From Candidatus Pelagibacterales bacterium (GTDB lineage: Bacteria > Pseudomonadota > Alphaproteobacteria > Rickettsiales > UBA1997), in the NCBI GenBank assembly GCA_016882165.1, contig VHBV01000046.1, forward strand, positions 1 to 9,495: a stretch of 9,495 nt of DNA, in the 5' to 3' direction. The number at the start of each line of letters is the position of its first letter. Position 1 is the stretch's first letter. Below the pieces are notes generated by a model. It saw only the letters and a list, made by a program, of their open reading frames with translations, did not search any database and was not told the origin of the DNA. Below, in pieces: positions 1-6,227 of the stretch. Both the position numbers and the translations under genes were made by a program.

Positions 1-322
1 TTCTAATTCCTGCAGGCATTTGTGAATATTCTTTATCATCGCTAATGTGTGAGAAGCGGTAATAAATATTATTCATTGCCATTAAAGTTACGGCAATTTT
101 TGCGGCTTTTATTTCAGCATCTGATAAAATATTTTGCACTTCATTTTCCATAATTTTAATCAGATTTTTTTCTTTTGTAGCATAAGCTGACGCTAAAGCT
201 GCACCAAAAACCTGTTTGGTTGTGAGTGTTTGATTTTCTTGGTTTATCAAAGTGCTGAGATTGATTTTTACGTCTTTGGCGTAATCTGGAATGCTTGATT
301 TTAATTCTTCTAAATTTTGCAT
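1..322 (-). CDS. ahpD: Alkyl hydroperoxide reductase AhpD, N-terminal part (cut by window edge)
   Basis: The gene starts at ATG 322-320 and reads open to base 1, giving 107 residues with no stop; the 3' part lies outside the window. The start is supported by AAAGGAG at 334-328, five bases upstream. The product begins MQNLEELKSSIPDYAKDVKI and contains a stretch reading AMNNIYYRFSHI, both very like the N-terminal half of AhpD (carboxymuconolactone decarboxylase fold, about 175 residues). In that family AhpD is an adaptor and peroxidase whose CxxC pair, fed by lipoylated E2 of 2-oxoacid dehydrogenases, re-reduces AhpC. The CxxC lies beyond the window edge, so catalytic competence cannot be judged here. 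It follows ahpC on the same strand after 194 bases, so it probably belongs to the same peroxide-stress unit. A sucB gene that could supply the lipoyl domain is present in this same window. Confidence 0.88.
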   Translation of the reverse strand, partial: MQNLEELKSSIPDYAKDVKINLSTLINQENQTLTTKQVFGAALASAYATKEKNLIKIMENEVQNILSDAEIKAAKIAVTLMAMNNIYYRFSHISDDKEYSQMPAGIR

Positions 323-386
323 AAATGCTCCTTTATTTTGATTATGAATGATTGTTGATGAAAATTAATTTTTTCTGGATTGCCAC

Positions 387-465
387 GTCGCTTACGCTCT
401 TCGCAATGACGGGGTTAATATTGCAGTATAATGGCTACTCCGTAATTGCGAGGAGCGTAAGCGAC
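387..465. repeat. Long inverted repeat between ahpC and ahpD (dispersed palindromic element)
   Basis: Two 26-nt arms, 387-412 and 440-465, are reverse complements at 24 of 26 positions and flank a 27-nt AT-rich loop. The second arm contains ATTGCGAGGAGCGTAAGCG, which is far richer in G and C than its surroundings. The outer flanks may extend the element: GGATT at 377-381 faces AATCC at 474-478. The core resembles, from memory, the intergenic palindromic repeats scattered through Rickettsia and related genomes. A transcript would fold into a strong stem that could stop or slow transcription between ahpC and ahpD, or stabilise the ahpC mRNA. Mobility or copy number cannot be judged from one copy. 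Confidence 0.75.
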
Positions 466-481
466 CGAAAATAAATCCTCC

Positions 482-514
482 GGCGCTTTGCGCCACCTCC
501 TTTTGCAAAGGAGG
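482..514 (-). terminator. Paired GC-rich hairpins just after ahpC
   Basis: Two perfect short hairpins lie back to back: GGCGC-TTT-GCGCC (482-494) and CCTCCTTT-TGC-AAAGGAGG (496-514). The second begins three bases beyond the ahpC stop codon. Read on the minus strand, the pair is followed by a weak T-rich stretch (GGATTTATTTT, 479-469). This suits a leaky terminator or an RNA-stability structure, not a classical terminator with a long U tract. The composition is unlike the AT-rich neighbourhood, so it may belong to the same inserted repeat block as the inverted repeat at 387-465. Confidence 0.5.
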
Positions 515-516
515 CT

Positions 517-1053
517 TTAAACTTTTATAACTTCATCACCTTTTTTCCAATTGCATGGGCAAAGTTCGTCCGTTTGAAGAGCATCTAAAACTCTTAAAAC
601 TTCACTTGGATTTCTTCCCACATTTAGATCGGTGACGTAAGCAAATCTAATGATTCCTTCTGGATCAATGATGAAAGTGGCTCTTTGTGCTACACCTTCG
701 TCTTTATCAAGAATGCCAAGTGATAAGCTTAAATCGCGCTTAATGTCGGCAAACATAGGGAAAGGAAGATTTTTCAATTCTTCTTTTTGATTTCTCCAAG
801 CTAAGTGTACAAATTCAGAATCGGTGCTTGCACCAATTAATTGTGCATCGCGGTCTTTGAACTGTTCATTTAGTTTGCCAAATTCGGCAATTTCAGTTGG
901 ACAAACGAAGGTGAAATCTTTTGGCCAGAAAAACATAACTAGCCATTTTCCTTTATATGTCTCGTTACTAATATCAACAAAAGCGTTATTGATATCGTTG
1001 CTTACAACTGCTTTACCGCTAAATTGCGGAAATTTGTCTTTTATTCCTAACAT
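517..1053 (-). CDS. ahpC: Peroxiredoxin AhpC (three-cysteine, AhpD-dependent type)
   Basis: This 178-residue protein is a cytoplasmic thiol peroxidase that reduces hydrogen peroxide, organic peroxides and possibly peroxynitrite. The peroxidatic site reads PKDFTFVCPTE, with P44, T48 and C51, and R124 in the QRATF segment completes the usual catalytic set. The C-terminus carries DELCPCNWKKGD, giving C165 and C167. This double resolving-cysteine tail is the layout of mycobacterial AhpC, which is recycled by AhpD rather than by AhpF; an ahpD gene follows downstream on the same strand. The start is supported by AGGA at 1063-1060, six bases before the ATG. The gene diverges from oxyR, the usual peroxide-responsive activator of ahpC. 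Length is close to the family's norm and nothing is missing. Confidence 0.95.
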   Translation of the reverse strand: MLGIKDKFPQFSGKAVVSNDINNAFVDISNETYKGKWLVMFFWPKDFTFVCPTEIAEFGKLNEQFKDRDAQLIGASTDSEFVHLAWRNQKEELKNLPFPMFADIKRDLSLSLGILDKDEGVAQRATFIIDPEGIIRFAYVTDLNVGRNPSEVLRVLDALQTDELCPCNWKKGDEVIKV

Positions 1054-1082
1054 ATTTTTTCCTGTAAAAAGTTATTAAAGAT

Positions 1083-1106
1083 GATTTGAAATTTTTTATT
1101 CAAATC
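1083..1106. promoter_or_regulatory. Inverted repeat in the ahpC-oxyR divergent promoter region, candidate OxyR site
   Basis: GATTTGAA (1083-1090) and TTCAAATC (1099-1106) form a perfect dyad with an 8-nt A/T spacer in the 126-bp gap between the divergent ahpC and oxyR genes. On the minus strand a weak -35-like TTGAAT (1103-1098) and -10-like TTTAAT (1079-1074), 18 bases apart, could be the ahpC promoter, placing the dyad over the -35 and spacer. LysR-type regulators usually bind dyads in such intergenic gaps and control the divergent gene. The dyad does not match the E. coli OxyR consensus closely, so assignment to OxyR rests on position only. Confidence 0.4.
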
Positions 1107-1179
1107 TTGGTTGCGAAATTTAGTAATATATTTTAATAAGGAAAATTGATTGTTCTTATAAATTTAATAAGTTTTATCT

Positions 1180-2064
1180 ATGAATATTAGAGATCTTAAA
1201 TATATCGTTGCTGTTGCTAAAGAGCAGAATTTTAATGAGGCAGCAAGAAAGGTATTTGTCAGCCAGCCAACTTTAAGTATGCAAATAAAAAAATTAGAAG
1301 ATGAATTGGGGGTGCAGATTTTTGAAAGATTAAATAAGAATTTTTTGATTACTAAGGCTGGAAAAGAAATTTTAAAAAAAGCAGAACTTATTTTGCGTGA
1401 AGCTGAGGAAATAAAAAATATTGCCAAGAATTTTAAAGATCCTTTTAGTGGAGAGTTCAGAATTGGTGCTTTTCCAACTTTGGCTTCTTATTATTTTCCA
1501 CAAATTGTCGGTACAATTTCAAAAAATTTTCCAGATCTGAAAATACTTTTAGTTGAAGAAAAGACAGAAATTTTATTGCAGAAACTAAAAAATGGTGAAA
1601 TTGACGCTGCTTTTATTGCTATGCCTATTAATCAAGATGAATTGGAAGGAACAAAAATTTTTAGCGAAGAGTTTTTATTGGCATTGCCGAATAACCATAT
1701 TTTAGCAAAAAAGAAAAAAGTTAGTAATAAAGAACTTAAAGACGTAGAAATGATGCTTCTTGAAGAAGGTCATTGCTTGAGAAATCAGGCTTTAAAAGCT
1801 TGCTCAATGTTGGGTAGTTTTGAAAAACAAGATTTTCGTGCTACAAGTTTGGAAACTTTAAGACAAATGGTTGCAAATGGTTCAGGAATTACTTTGATGC
1901 CAGAAATTGCGGTTAGAAAAGACGATCAAATTACTTATGTAAAAATTGATAATGCTCCGAAAAGAATAATTGGTCTTTATTGGCGCGATGCTTCAAGCAG
2001 AAAAGAGTTGATGAAAAAGATTGTTTCGCTTTTACTTATGAAGTATAAGGAAATAAAAAGTTAA
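1180..2064 (+). CDS. oxyR: Peroxide-sensing LysR-family regulator OxyR
   Basis: This 294-residue protein is a LysR-type transcription factor. An N-terminal winged helix-turn-helix (about residues 1-60, including NFNEAARKVFVSQPTLSMQI) binds DNA, and residues from about 90 form the two-lobed sensing domain. The redox motif EEGHCLRNQALKAC places cysteines at 199 and 208, exactly the E. coli OxyR numbers. There, H2O2 oxidises C199, which forms a disulfide with C208 and switches the protein to an activator. The C-terminal YWRDASSRKELMKK also fits OxyR. It is transcribed away from ahpC, its expected target. No clear Shine-Dalgarno precedes the ATG, but this start gives the normal LysR N-terminus. 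Both cysteines are intact, so the sensor should work. Confidence 0.94.
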   Translation: MNIRDLKYIVAVAKEQNFNEAARKVFVSQPTLSMQIKKLEDELGVQIFERLNKNFLITKAGKEILKKAELILREAEEIKNIAKNFKDPFSGEFRIGAFPTLASYYFPQIVGTISKNFPDLKILLVEEKTEILLQKLKNGEIDAAFIAMPINQDELEGTKIFSEEFLLALPNNHILAKKKKVSNKELKDVEMMLLEEGHCLRNQALKACSMLGSFEKQDFRATSLETLRQMVANGSGITLMPEIAVRKDDQITYVKIDNAPKRIIGLYWRDASSRKELMKKIVSLLLMKYKEIKS

Positions 2065-2073
2065 GTAATTTTT

Positions 2074-2102
2074 TCTTTAGAATTTTTAAAATTAACTAAA
2101 GA
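2074..2102 (+). terminator. Weak hairpin after oxyR
   Basis: TCTTTAG (2074-2080) and CTAAAGA (2096-2102) form a 7-bp perfect stem around a 15-nt A/T loop, starting about 10 bases after the oxyR stop. No U tract follows it, and A/T-only arms arise easily in such sequence, so it is only a candidate terminator. Confidence 0.25.
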
Positions 2103-2108
2103 CAAAAA

Positions 2109-2131
2109 CTGCATGTTAAAAAAATATGCAG
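2109..2131 (+). other. Small hairpin upstream of the 2157 gene
   Basis: CTGCAT (2109-2114) pairs with ATGCAG (2126-2131) around an 11-nt A-rich loop. It lies 25 bases upstream of the ATG at 2157, where no Shine-Dalgarno is visible. It might be a leader structure, an operator or chance. Confidence 0.2.
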
Positions 2132-2156
2132 AGAATTTTCTAATCAATAAAAAATT

Positions 2157-3050
2157 ATGGAAGATAAGAATAAACAAGAAGATAAGTTCTCGTGGTGGCA
2201 AAAGAGCAGAGTTTTCAGAGGATTTGGATATGGAATTGTTAGAATGCTTTTGGGTCACAAAATTAGAAAGACATTAGATGATATTGGAACCCCTAGGTAT
2301 AGTGACCAAGATGAAGTTATAGAAGTAAGAGATGCTGTTGATAAAAACTTAGTTGAAGTTTCTTTTAACGGTAATTGTCGTCCATTTCAGTTTGTTGATA
2401 TTGGTAACAAATGTCATGTTGGTGTTGTTTACGATGAGCAAACTGGCAAAGTTGATGTTATACCAAAAACACTTTATTATCTTGAAAAAAATAGACATAA
2501 AATGATTGATTTGAAAAAGACCGGAGGTCTTTTTACGCCAAGCGATTTGCAGGCAACAGTTGGAAAAGAAGCTGCAAAAGAAGTGATGCAAAATTTGAAA
2601 GATCTAAGATTAGTTGCTCATTCAAATCCTAAAGAATTTAGTCATGTTAGTTCATGGAATCAGCCACAAAAAAACGCTGCTGTTATGGTAAATGGAAGAT
2701 CAAGTGGTAGAACTTTGTTGGCGAAAATGCCTAGATTTTTATTAAATGCTATGGTCTTTTTTGATGAACCCTTGTTATTTGCTGCTTTTGGTCCTTCAAA
2801 AGGCTATTCAAGAACTGATACTTTGAGAAAAAAGCTTGAAGATTTTCAAGAGCGCGAAATTAAAGAAAAAATTGTTCAAGAAACAATGCAAAATACTAAT
2901 AAAATTGTTGAAACCAATGTTTTGCAAGAGTCAGCAGCAGTAAATATTGAACAAAAGGTATTAGTTCCTGAGAATTTTGGCGCTCCACTTACTGCGCCAG
3001 TTGGAATAAATTTGCAGCAACAAGCTCAAGAAAGTGTAAAAACTAGATAA
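2157..3050 (+). CDS. Hypothetical protein, 297 residues, unrecognised family
   Basis: I do not recognise this protein. It starts MEDKNKQEDKFSWWQKSR and has no signal peptide. Residues 1-40 are basic and aromatic, with a short possibly amphipathic stretch near 22-35 (FGYGIVRMLLGHKI) that could touch a membrane. The middle (about 50-210) looks globular and mixed alpha/beta, with a helical segment around 125-155. From about 225 the chain becomes a charged helix (KKLEDFQEREIKEKIVQETM), likely coiled coil, then a Q/N/P-containing tail with low sequence complexity. No Shine-Dalgarno is evident before the ATG. It follows oxyR on the same strand after 92 bases, and its last 8 bp overlap the end of the convergent lysE-like gene. 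Its length and normal codon use say it is a real gene, probably lineage-specific. Confidence 0.75.
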   Translation: MEDKNKQEDKFSWWQKSRVFRGFGYGIVRMLLGHKIRKTLDDIGTPRYSDQDEVIEVRDAVDKNLVEVSFNGNCRPFQFVDIGNKCHVGVVYDEQTGKVDVIPKTLYYLEKNRHKMIDLKKTGGLFTPSDLQATVGKEAAKEVMQNLKDLRLVAHSNPKEFSHVSSWNQPQKNAAVMVNGRSSGRTLLAKMPRFLLNAMVFFDEPLLFAAFGPSKGYSRTDTLRKKLEDFQEREIKEKIVQETMQNTNKIVETNVLQESAAVNIEQKVLVPENFGAPLTAPVGINLQQQAQESVKTR

Positions 3051-3654
3051 TTTGATAAATTCCGTAGAATCCAAATAAGGCAATTACAAATCCAGAAATA
3101 ATTCTGATTATTCTTATCCACTTTGTTGATATTTTATGACGCATCTTTGCAACTAATTTAGATAAAAATATTGTCCATACTAAAGATCCAAAAAATGCTC
3201 CTAAAGATATTAAAATTGCACCAATAAAGTTAAAATTACTTGAACTAATTGTGGCAAAAACTCCTGTAAAAAATACAATTGTTAATGGATTAGCTGCTGT
3301 AAAAAGTGCAACAAAAATAACAGTTTTTAAGAAGCCACTTTCCTTTATTGCAATTTCTTTATTAGAACTTTTTTTTGAACTATAAATTTCAAAGAATCCA
3401 AGCAATATAAGCAATAATGCAGAAACAACTTTTATTTGAACTAAGTAACTATCCAAAAATTTTGCAATTATTACAAAACCGCTTGCAGCAATAAAACTGT
3501 AAATTCCCTCGATCAATGCAGCTCCAAGACCAACTGCAAAACCAAATTTAAAACCTCTTTCCAAGGTGTTTCTTATTAAAAACATTGCTATTGGTCCAAT
3601 TGGCATAGCAATTGAAAGACCAATGATAAAGCCTTTTAGAAGAATTGATAACAT
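3043..3654 (-). CDS. LysE/RhtB-family amino-acid exporter
   Basis: This 203-residue protein is almost entirely hydrophobic, with about six membrane helices (roughly residues 1-25, 35-62, 70-91, 109-132, 141-165, 180-202). It would sit in the inner membrane. The N-terminal GLSIAMPIGPIAMFLIRNTL matches the family signature around the conserved PxGP, and TAANPLTIVFF (119-129) fits the second conserved N-P region of LysE/RhtB transporters. The family exports amino acids such as lysine, threonine and homoserine lactones by proton exchange; the substrate here cannot be told from sequence. No Shine-Dalgarno precedes the ATG. It lies 49 bases downstream of the broken rloB gene on the same strand and its 3' end overlaps the convergent gene at 2157-3050 by 8 bp. 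Confidence 0.87.
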   Translation of the reverse strand: MLSILLKGFIIGLSIAMPIGPIAMFLIRNTLERGFKFGFAVGLGAALIEGIYSFIAASGFVIIAKFLDSYLVQIKVVSALLLILLGFFEIYSSKKSSNKEIAIKESGFLKTVIFVALFTAANPLTIVFFTGVFATISSSNFNFIGAILISLGAFFGSLVWTIFLSKLVAKMRHKISTKWIRIIRIISGFVIALFGFYGIYQII

Positions 3655-3679
3655 TTGATAAATTTTTGAGTTATTTTGA

Positions 3680-3702
3680 TTAGAGAATTAAGAATTTTCT
3701 AA
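3680..3702 (-). terminator. Hairpin between the rloB remnant and the lysE-like gene
   Basis: TTAGAGAATT (3680-3689) and AATTTTCTAA (3693-3702) form a 10-position stem with one imperfect pair and a 3-nt loop. It starts one base after the stop of the rloB remnant. There is no clean U tract on the minus strand, so it is a weak terminator or an mRNA 3'-end structure. Confidence 0.35.
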
Positions 3703-3703
3703 A

Positions 3704-4399
3704 TTAATTTTGGTTTAAAATTTTACTTATTAATTTACTAACGTAAGTTTGCCCAATATATTCATTACCAACTAATAAGTTATCTTTTTTGATTTTTCTG
3801 AGATTATTTTTAGAGCGAGAAATGGCATTATCGATACTATTTAAATAAATATCATAACCTGATCTTGATTCTTTTTGGCGAAGTTCTCCTAAAATATTGC
3901 AAATTTTTTTACTTAATTTTCTATCAATAACCTTTGATTTCTCTACTTTCAGAAGTTTTTTGTTGTTAAGATCGCAGAATTCTACATAATCATTTTCAAT
4001 GATTATTTCACCTAAGTGCAGAAACAACCAAACTTCAAAACAAGGATTACTGACAGCAATATTAATTTTGTTTTGCTTCCCTAAAAATAGATTGCAATTC
4101 TGAGTGGTTGTCAGTATCGCAAACAAGCCAAAAAGAATCAGGTTCTAAAGTTTCTCTTTTGTAATCACTTTTTTAATTATTGCTGATTTTAAAAGGTGCT
4201 TTGGGGCTGATTTTTTTTCTTGAGGTTCAACTATTTCTAATTTCACTAAATAAGAAAATTTGTTTTCAATCATCTGAAAATAAAATTTTTCAGTTCTTTC
4301 ACCTTCAACAATTAGAACAATAAATTTGCGTGGATCCTTAATTTCAGTTCGACGAAGATTAGCGTATTTATTGGTTTTTTGGCGTGGTGTTTTTTGCAT
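3704..4399 (-). pseudogene. rloB: RloB-like Toprim-type protein gene, broken by two opposite frameshifts
   Basis: The gene begins at ATG 4399-4397, overlapping the last base of the rloA stop (TAATG). The first 84 residues (4399-4145) carry the family's VEGERTEKFYF motif (residues 31-41, with the acidic E32) and end at TAG 4147-4145. The C-terminal part (open to the stop at 3706-3704 and usable from TTG 4126) has the conserved NPCFEVWLFLHL. The two parts are in one frame, but the expected middle is in another, open from 4160 to the TAA at 4064-4062. Needed shifts are -1 near the AAAA at 4160-4157 and +1 near the A-rich run at 4074-4066. Intact, it would be about 230 residues, near the usual RloB length. 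RloB proteins resemble Toprim nucleases and pair with an RloA ATPase. As read, it should be inactive. Sequencing errors are the main alternative. Confidence 0.8.
4062..4160 (-). other. Out-of-frame segment holding the RloB DxD motif
   Basis: Read on the minus strand from 4160, this segment encodes RETLEPDSFWLVCDTD, then NHSELQSIFREAKQ, before the TAA at 4064-4062. The WLVCDTD stretch is the hydrophobic strand plus acidic DxD expected in the middle of RloB/Toprim proteins. It joins the flanking frames seamlessly in sense: upstream ends KKVIT and downstream continues INIAVSNPCFE. In the frame that is open on both sides, this segment reads as unrelated residues after a TAG. Confidence 0.75.
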
Positions 4400-5757
4400 T
4401 ACTCAAGATTTTTTTTCTTAATAAACGGAATACCTCCGAAGCGACCCTGTAAATAGCCTCTTGAGATAACTAAGTCTTCACGAATATTTTTAAATTCTGC
4501 TAAAGAAGTGAAATGAGTATTCAAATTTTCATCTTTTTCAGAAAACCAAATTTCGTCTTTACGCATTAATTCTAAATCAAGCAAATTTGTGTCATGAGTT
4601 GTAAAAATTAACTGAGTTTCACACTTTTTTCCACTTTCAAAAAACATTTCTATCAATTCTTTAGCAACAAATGGATGAAGACTGCGTTCAATTTCATCAA
4701 CAATAAAAATGCTCTGAGCATCTTGCTTTGAAGAGTTTCTTGAGTCAGAAGCAAAAAGCATTGGAATTAAATCAAAAATTTTACGAATTCCATCAGATTC
4801 TTGTTCTAAAAGAAAATCTATATTTTTTCTTCTGATTAGAATCTCGGATTGTCTAATTTCGCCTTCTTCGTTAATTTTAAGGTAGAGTTGACTACTTTTA
4901 TTTTGAATTCCAATTACAACAGAAGCGGCTTTTTTCTTGGTTTTGTAGAATTCTTCCAAATGTCCAATAACATTTTCTGCAATTTCTTTTGGCACGGCTG
5001 GAATATCTTCTGCTTTTCTAATTATATCACTTTCTTTAAGCTCAACTTGTTCAATTTGGTGATCAACTTTTGTTAAAATGTTATTGGCAAATTTCAGAAG
5101 TTCTTTTTCCTTAAAATAAGCTACAGGGTTAACTTCACGAACAAAAGCAATTTTTTTGAACCAGCCAATAATTTCTTTTACTTCACCTTCAACACTATCA
5201 TTTTTCAAGCGTACTAAAAAAAGTTGATTTGCACCAACTGCTTTTTTGGCATATTTGTAAAAATCACCACCTTTTTGTTTTTTTACAATTGCTGCAATTT
5301 CTTTGTCATCATTAATTTTTTGTCCAGTTCTTTCAAATAAAGTTTTTTCGCGTTTGCCATTTAAATTAGTTGATTTAAGCCACTCAGAAACAACCTCGCT
5401 TGTAGTTATTGCAAAACCATATTCATAAATTTTCTCACCAACTTTAAAATCAAAAGAAAAGACGCTTTTTTTGCTTTTTAAGAATTTATTTTGACGAGAA
5501 GCAAGGTTTGCTTTTTCAACATTATCAAGTTGCAAAATCAAGTTTCTGGCAAATTCAATGGCTTTAATAAAGTTGCTTTTACCAGAAGCGTTGGCTCCAT
5601 AAATTATAGCTCCACGCAAAATGGAATTTTCAGCAGAAATATCGATATAATGACTGGGCAAACTTTTAGTTTTGCTAACAGCTAAATTGACAAATTGGAA
5701 GGCATTCTTTCCTTCTCCAAAAGAAAGAAAATTTTCACAAGAGAATCTTAGTAACAT
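4399..5757 (-). CDS. rloA: RloA-like AAA/ABC-type ATPase (SMC-like fold, defence-associated)
   Basis: This 452-residue protein is a soluble ATPase of the AAA_15/AAA_21 type. The N-terminus MLLRFSCENFLSFGE is the typical first strand of these proteins. Walker A is YGANASGKSN (K60, S61). An ABC-like signature occurs at EQESDGIRKI (319-327), Walker B at IFIVDEIERSLHP (350-361, D354 and E355), and the switch histidine at TTHDTN (H388). The conserved tail LQGRFGGIPFI ends the protein. The region 80-315 between the halves probably forms the insert and lid. All motifs are intact. The stop overlaps the ATG of the rloB remnant (TAATG), a translation-coupling layout. RloA/RloB pairs were named for their linkage to type I restriction loci, and related ATPase-Toprim pairs such as PARIS and OLD-like systems act in phage defence. 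No restriction genes are seen here. No Shine-Dalgarno precedes the start. Confidence 0.85.
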   Translation of the reverse strand: MLLRFSCENFLSFGEGKNAFQFVNLAVSKTKSLPSHYIDISAENSILRGAIIYGANASGKSNFIKAIEFARNLILQLDNVEKANLASRQNKFLKSKKSVFSFDFKVGEKIYEYGFAITTSEVVSEWLKSTNLNGKREKTLFERTGQKINDDKEIAAIVKKQKGGDFYKYAKKAVGANQLFLVRLKNDSVEGEVKEIIGWFKKIAFVREVNPVAYFKEKELLKFANNILTKVDHQIEQVELKESDIIRKAEDIPAVPKEIAENVIGHLEEFYKTKKKAASVVIGIQNKSSQLYLKINEEGEIRQSEILIRRKNIDFLLEQESDGIRKIFDLIPMLFASDSRNSSKQDAQSIFIVDEIERSLHPFVAKELIEMFFESGKKCETQLIFTTHDTNLLDLELMRKDEIWFSEKDENLNTHFTSLAEFKNIREDLVISRGYLQGRFGGIPFIKKKNLE

Positions 5758-5990
5758 ATATTAAAATTATATAATTAAATTCAACATTCATTAAAAACAA
5801 TTAAATTTAATTAACAATAGGTAATTTCTGTGAAAAAACTTTGTTAATATTAGCGTTCTGTTAAATATAGTATAATTTTATAACTAAAACACCGATTTTT
5901 TCTCAAAATTTTTATTGTTTTTTAAAAAAATGTTCTTATTCTTAGTATTAAGAAGAGCTTACAGCTTATTTATTAATAAATTATATAAAA
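5758..5990. promoter_or_regulatory. Divergent promoter region between rloA and the two-gene unit
   Basis: This 233-bp gap is extremely A/T-rich and has no gene. On the plus strand TTGTTA (5841-5846) stands 17 bases before AATATA (5864-5869), and a perfect TATAAT lies at 5871-5876, so a plus-strand promoter near 5841-5876 is plausible. It would leave a leader of about 110 bases. Within the leader are TTCTTA-GTAT-TAAGAA (5939-5954) and the perfect 14-nt palindrome ATTTATTAATAAAT (5968-5981) just before the ATG at 5991. The latter could be an operator or could hold the start region in a hairpin. In such sequence A/T palindromes also occur by chance. A minus-strand promoter for rloA must lie here too, but many -10-like strings prevent a choice. 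Confidence 0.4.
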
Positions 5991-6227
5991 ATGGAAAACT
6001 TAAAAAATAGCATTAAGAATAGATTTGGCTTAAAACGCTTGCCAACTGACCAAGAAATTCATCTTCTTTTACAGAAGATGAATGGGGATGAGAACTTCTA
6101 CTTACTTATCGAAGAGGCTGAGAAAGTTTTTATTGATTGCTGGACTGGTAATATACTAGAACAAAAAAGCATCACAGACGATCTTATAGTAGAGATACAA
6201 ACACTTAAAAAGAGGCTTGGTCTATAA
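5991..6227 (+). CDS. Small hypothetical protein, 78 residues, first gene of a two-gene unit
   Basis: I do not recognise this protein. It begins MENLKNSIKNRFGLKRLPTD, a basic start followed by an acidic, largely helical body (EIHLLLQKMNGDENFYLLIEE), a WTGNIL turn near residue 52 and a final helix ending KKRLGL. It has no membrane segment, signal peptide, or cysteine pair. Its stop overlaps the next gene's ATG by one base (TAATG), so the two are likely co-translated. It diverges from rloA. The size and tight coupling recall toxin-antitoxin or small regulatory pairs, but no motif supports that. The start lacks a Shine-Dalgarno. It is probably real because the coupling and the continuous frame of the downstream gene both fit. 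Confidence 0.65.
   Translation: MENLKNSIKNRFGLKRLPTDQEIHLLLQKMNGDENFYLLIEEAEKVFIDCWTGNILEQKSITDDLIVEIQTLKKRLGL

Noticed and set aside
323..516. CRISPR-like array or tRNA in the repeat-bearing gap
   Set aside because: There is only one inverted pair, no direct repeats with regular spacers, and no tRNA cloverleaf or T-loop.
824..1078. Plus-strand frame opposite the start of ahpC
   Set aside because: It is antisense to the ahpC catalytic region and has no ribosome site or recognisable protein.
1164..1427. Minus-strand frame opposite the oxyR DNA-binding region
   Set aside because: It is fully antisense to the highly conserved LysR helix-turn-helix and has no independent support.
3704..4126. 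A separate 140-residue gene starting at TTG 4126
   Set aside because: Its first 17 or so residues are out-of-frame nonsense relative to RloB, and the recognisable sequence begins only at INIAVSNPCFE. It is the tail of the broken rloB, not an independent gene.
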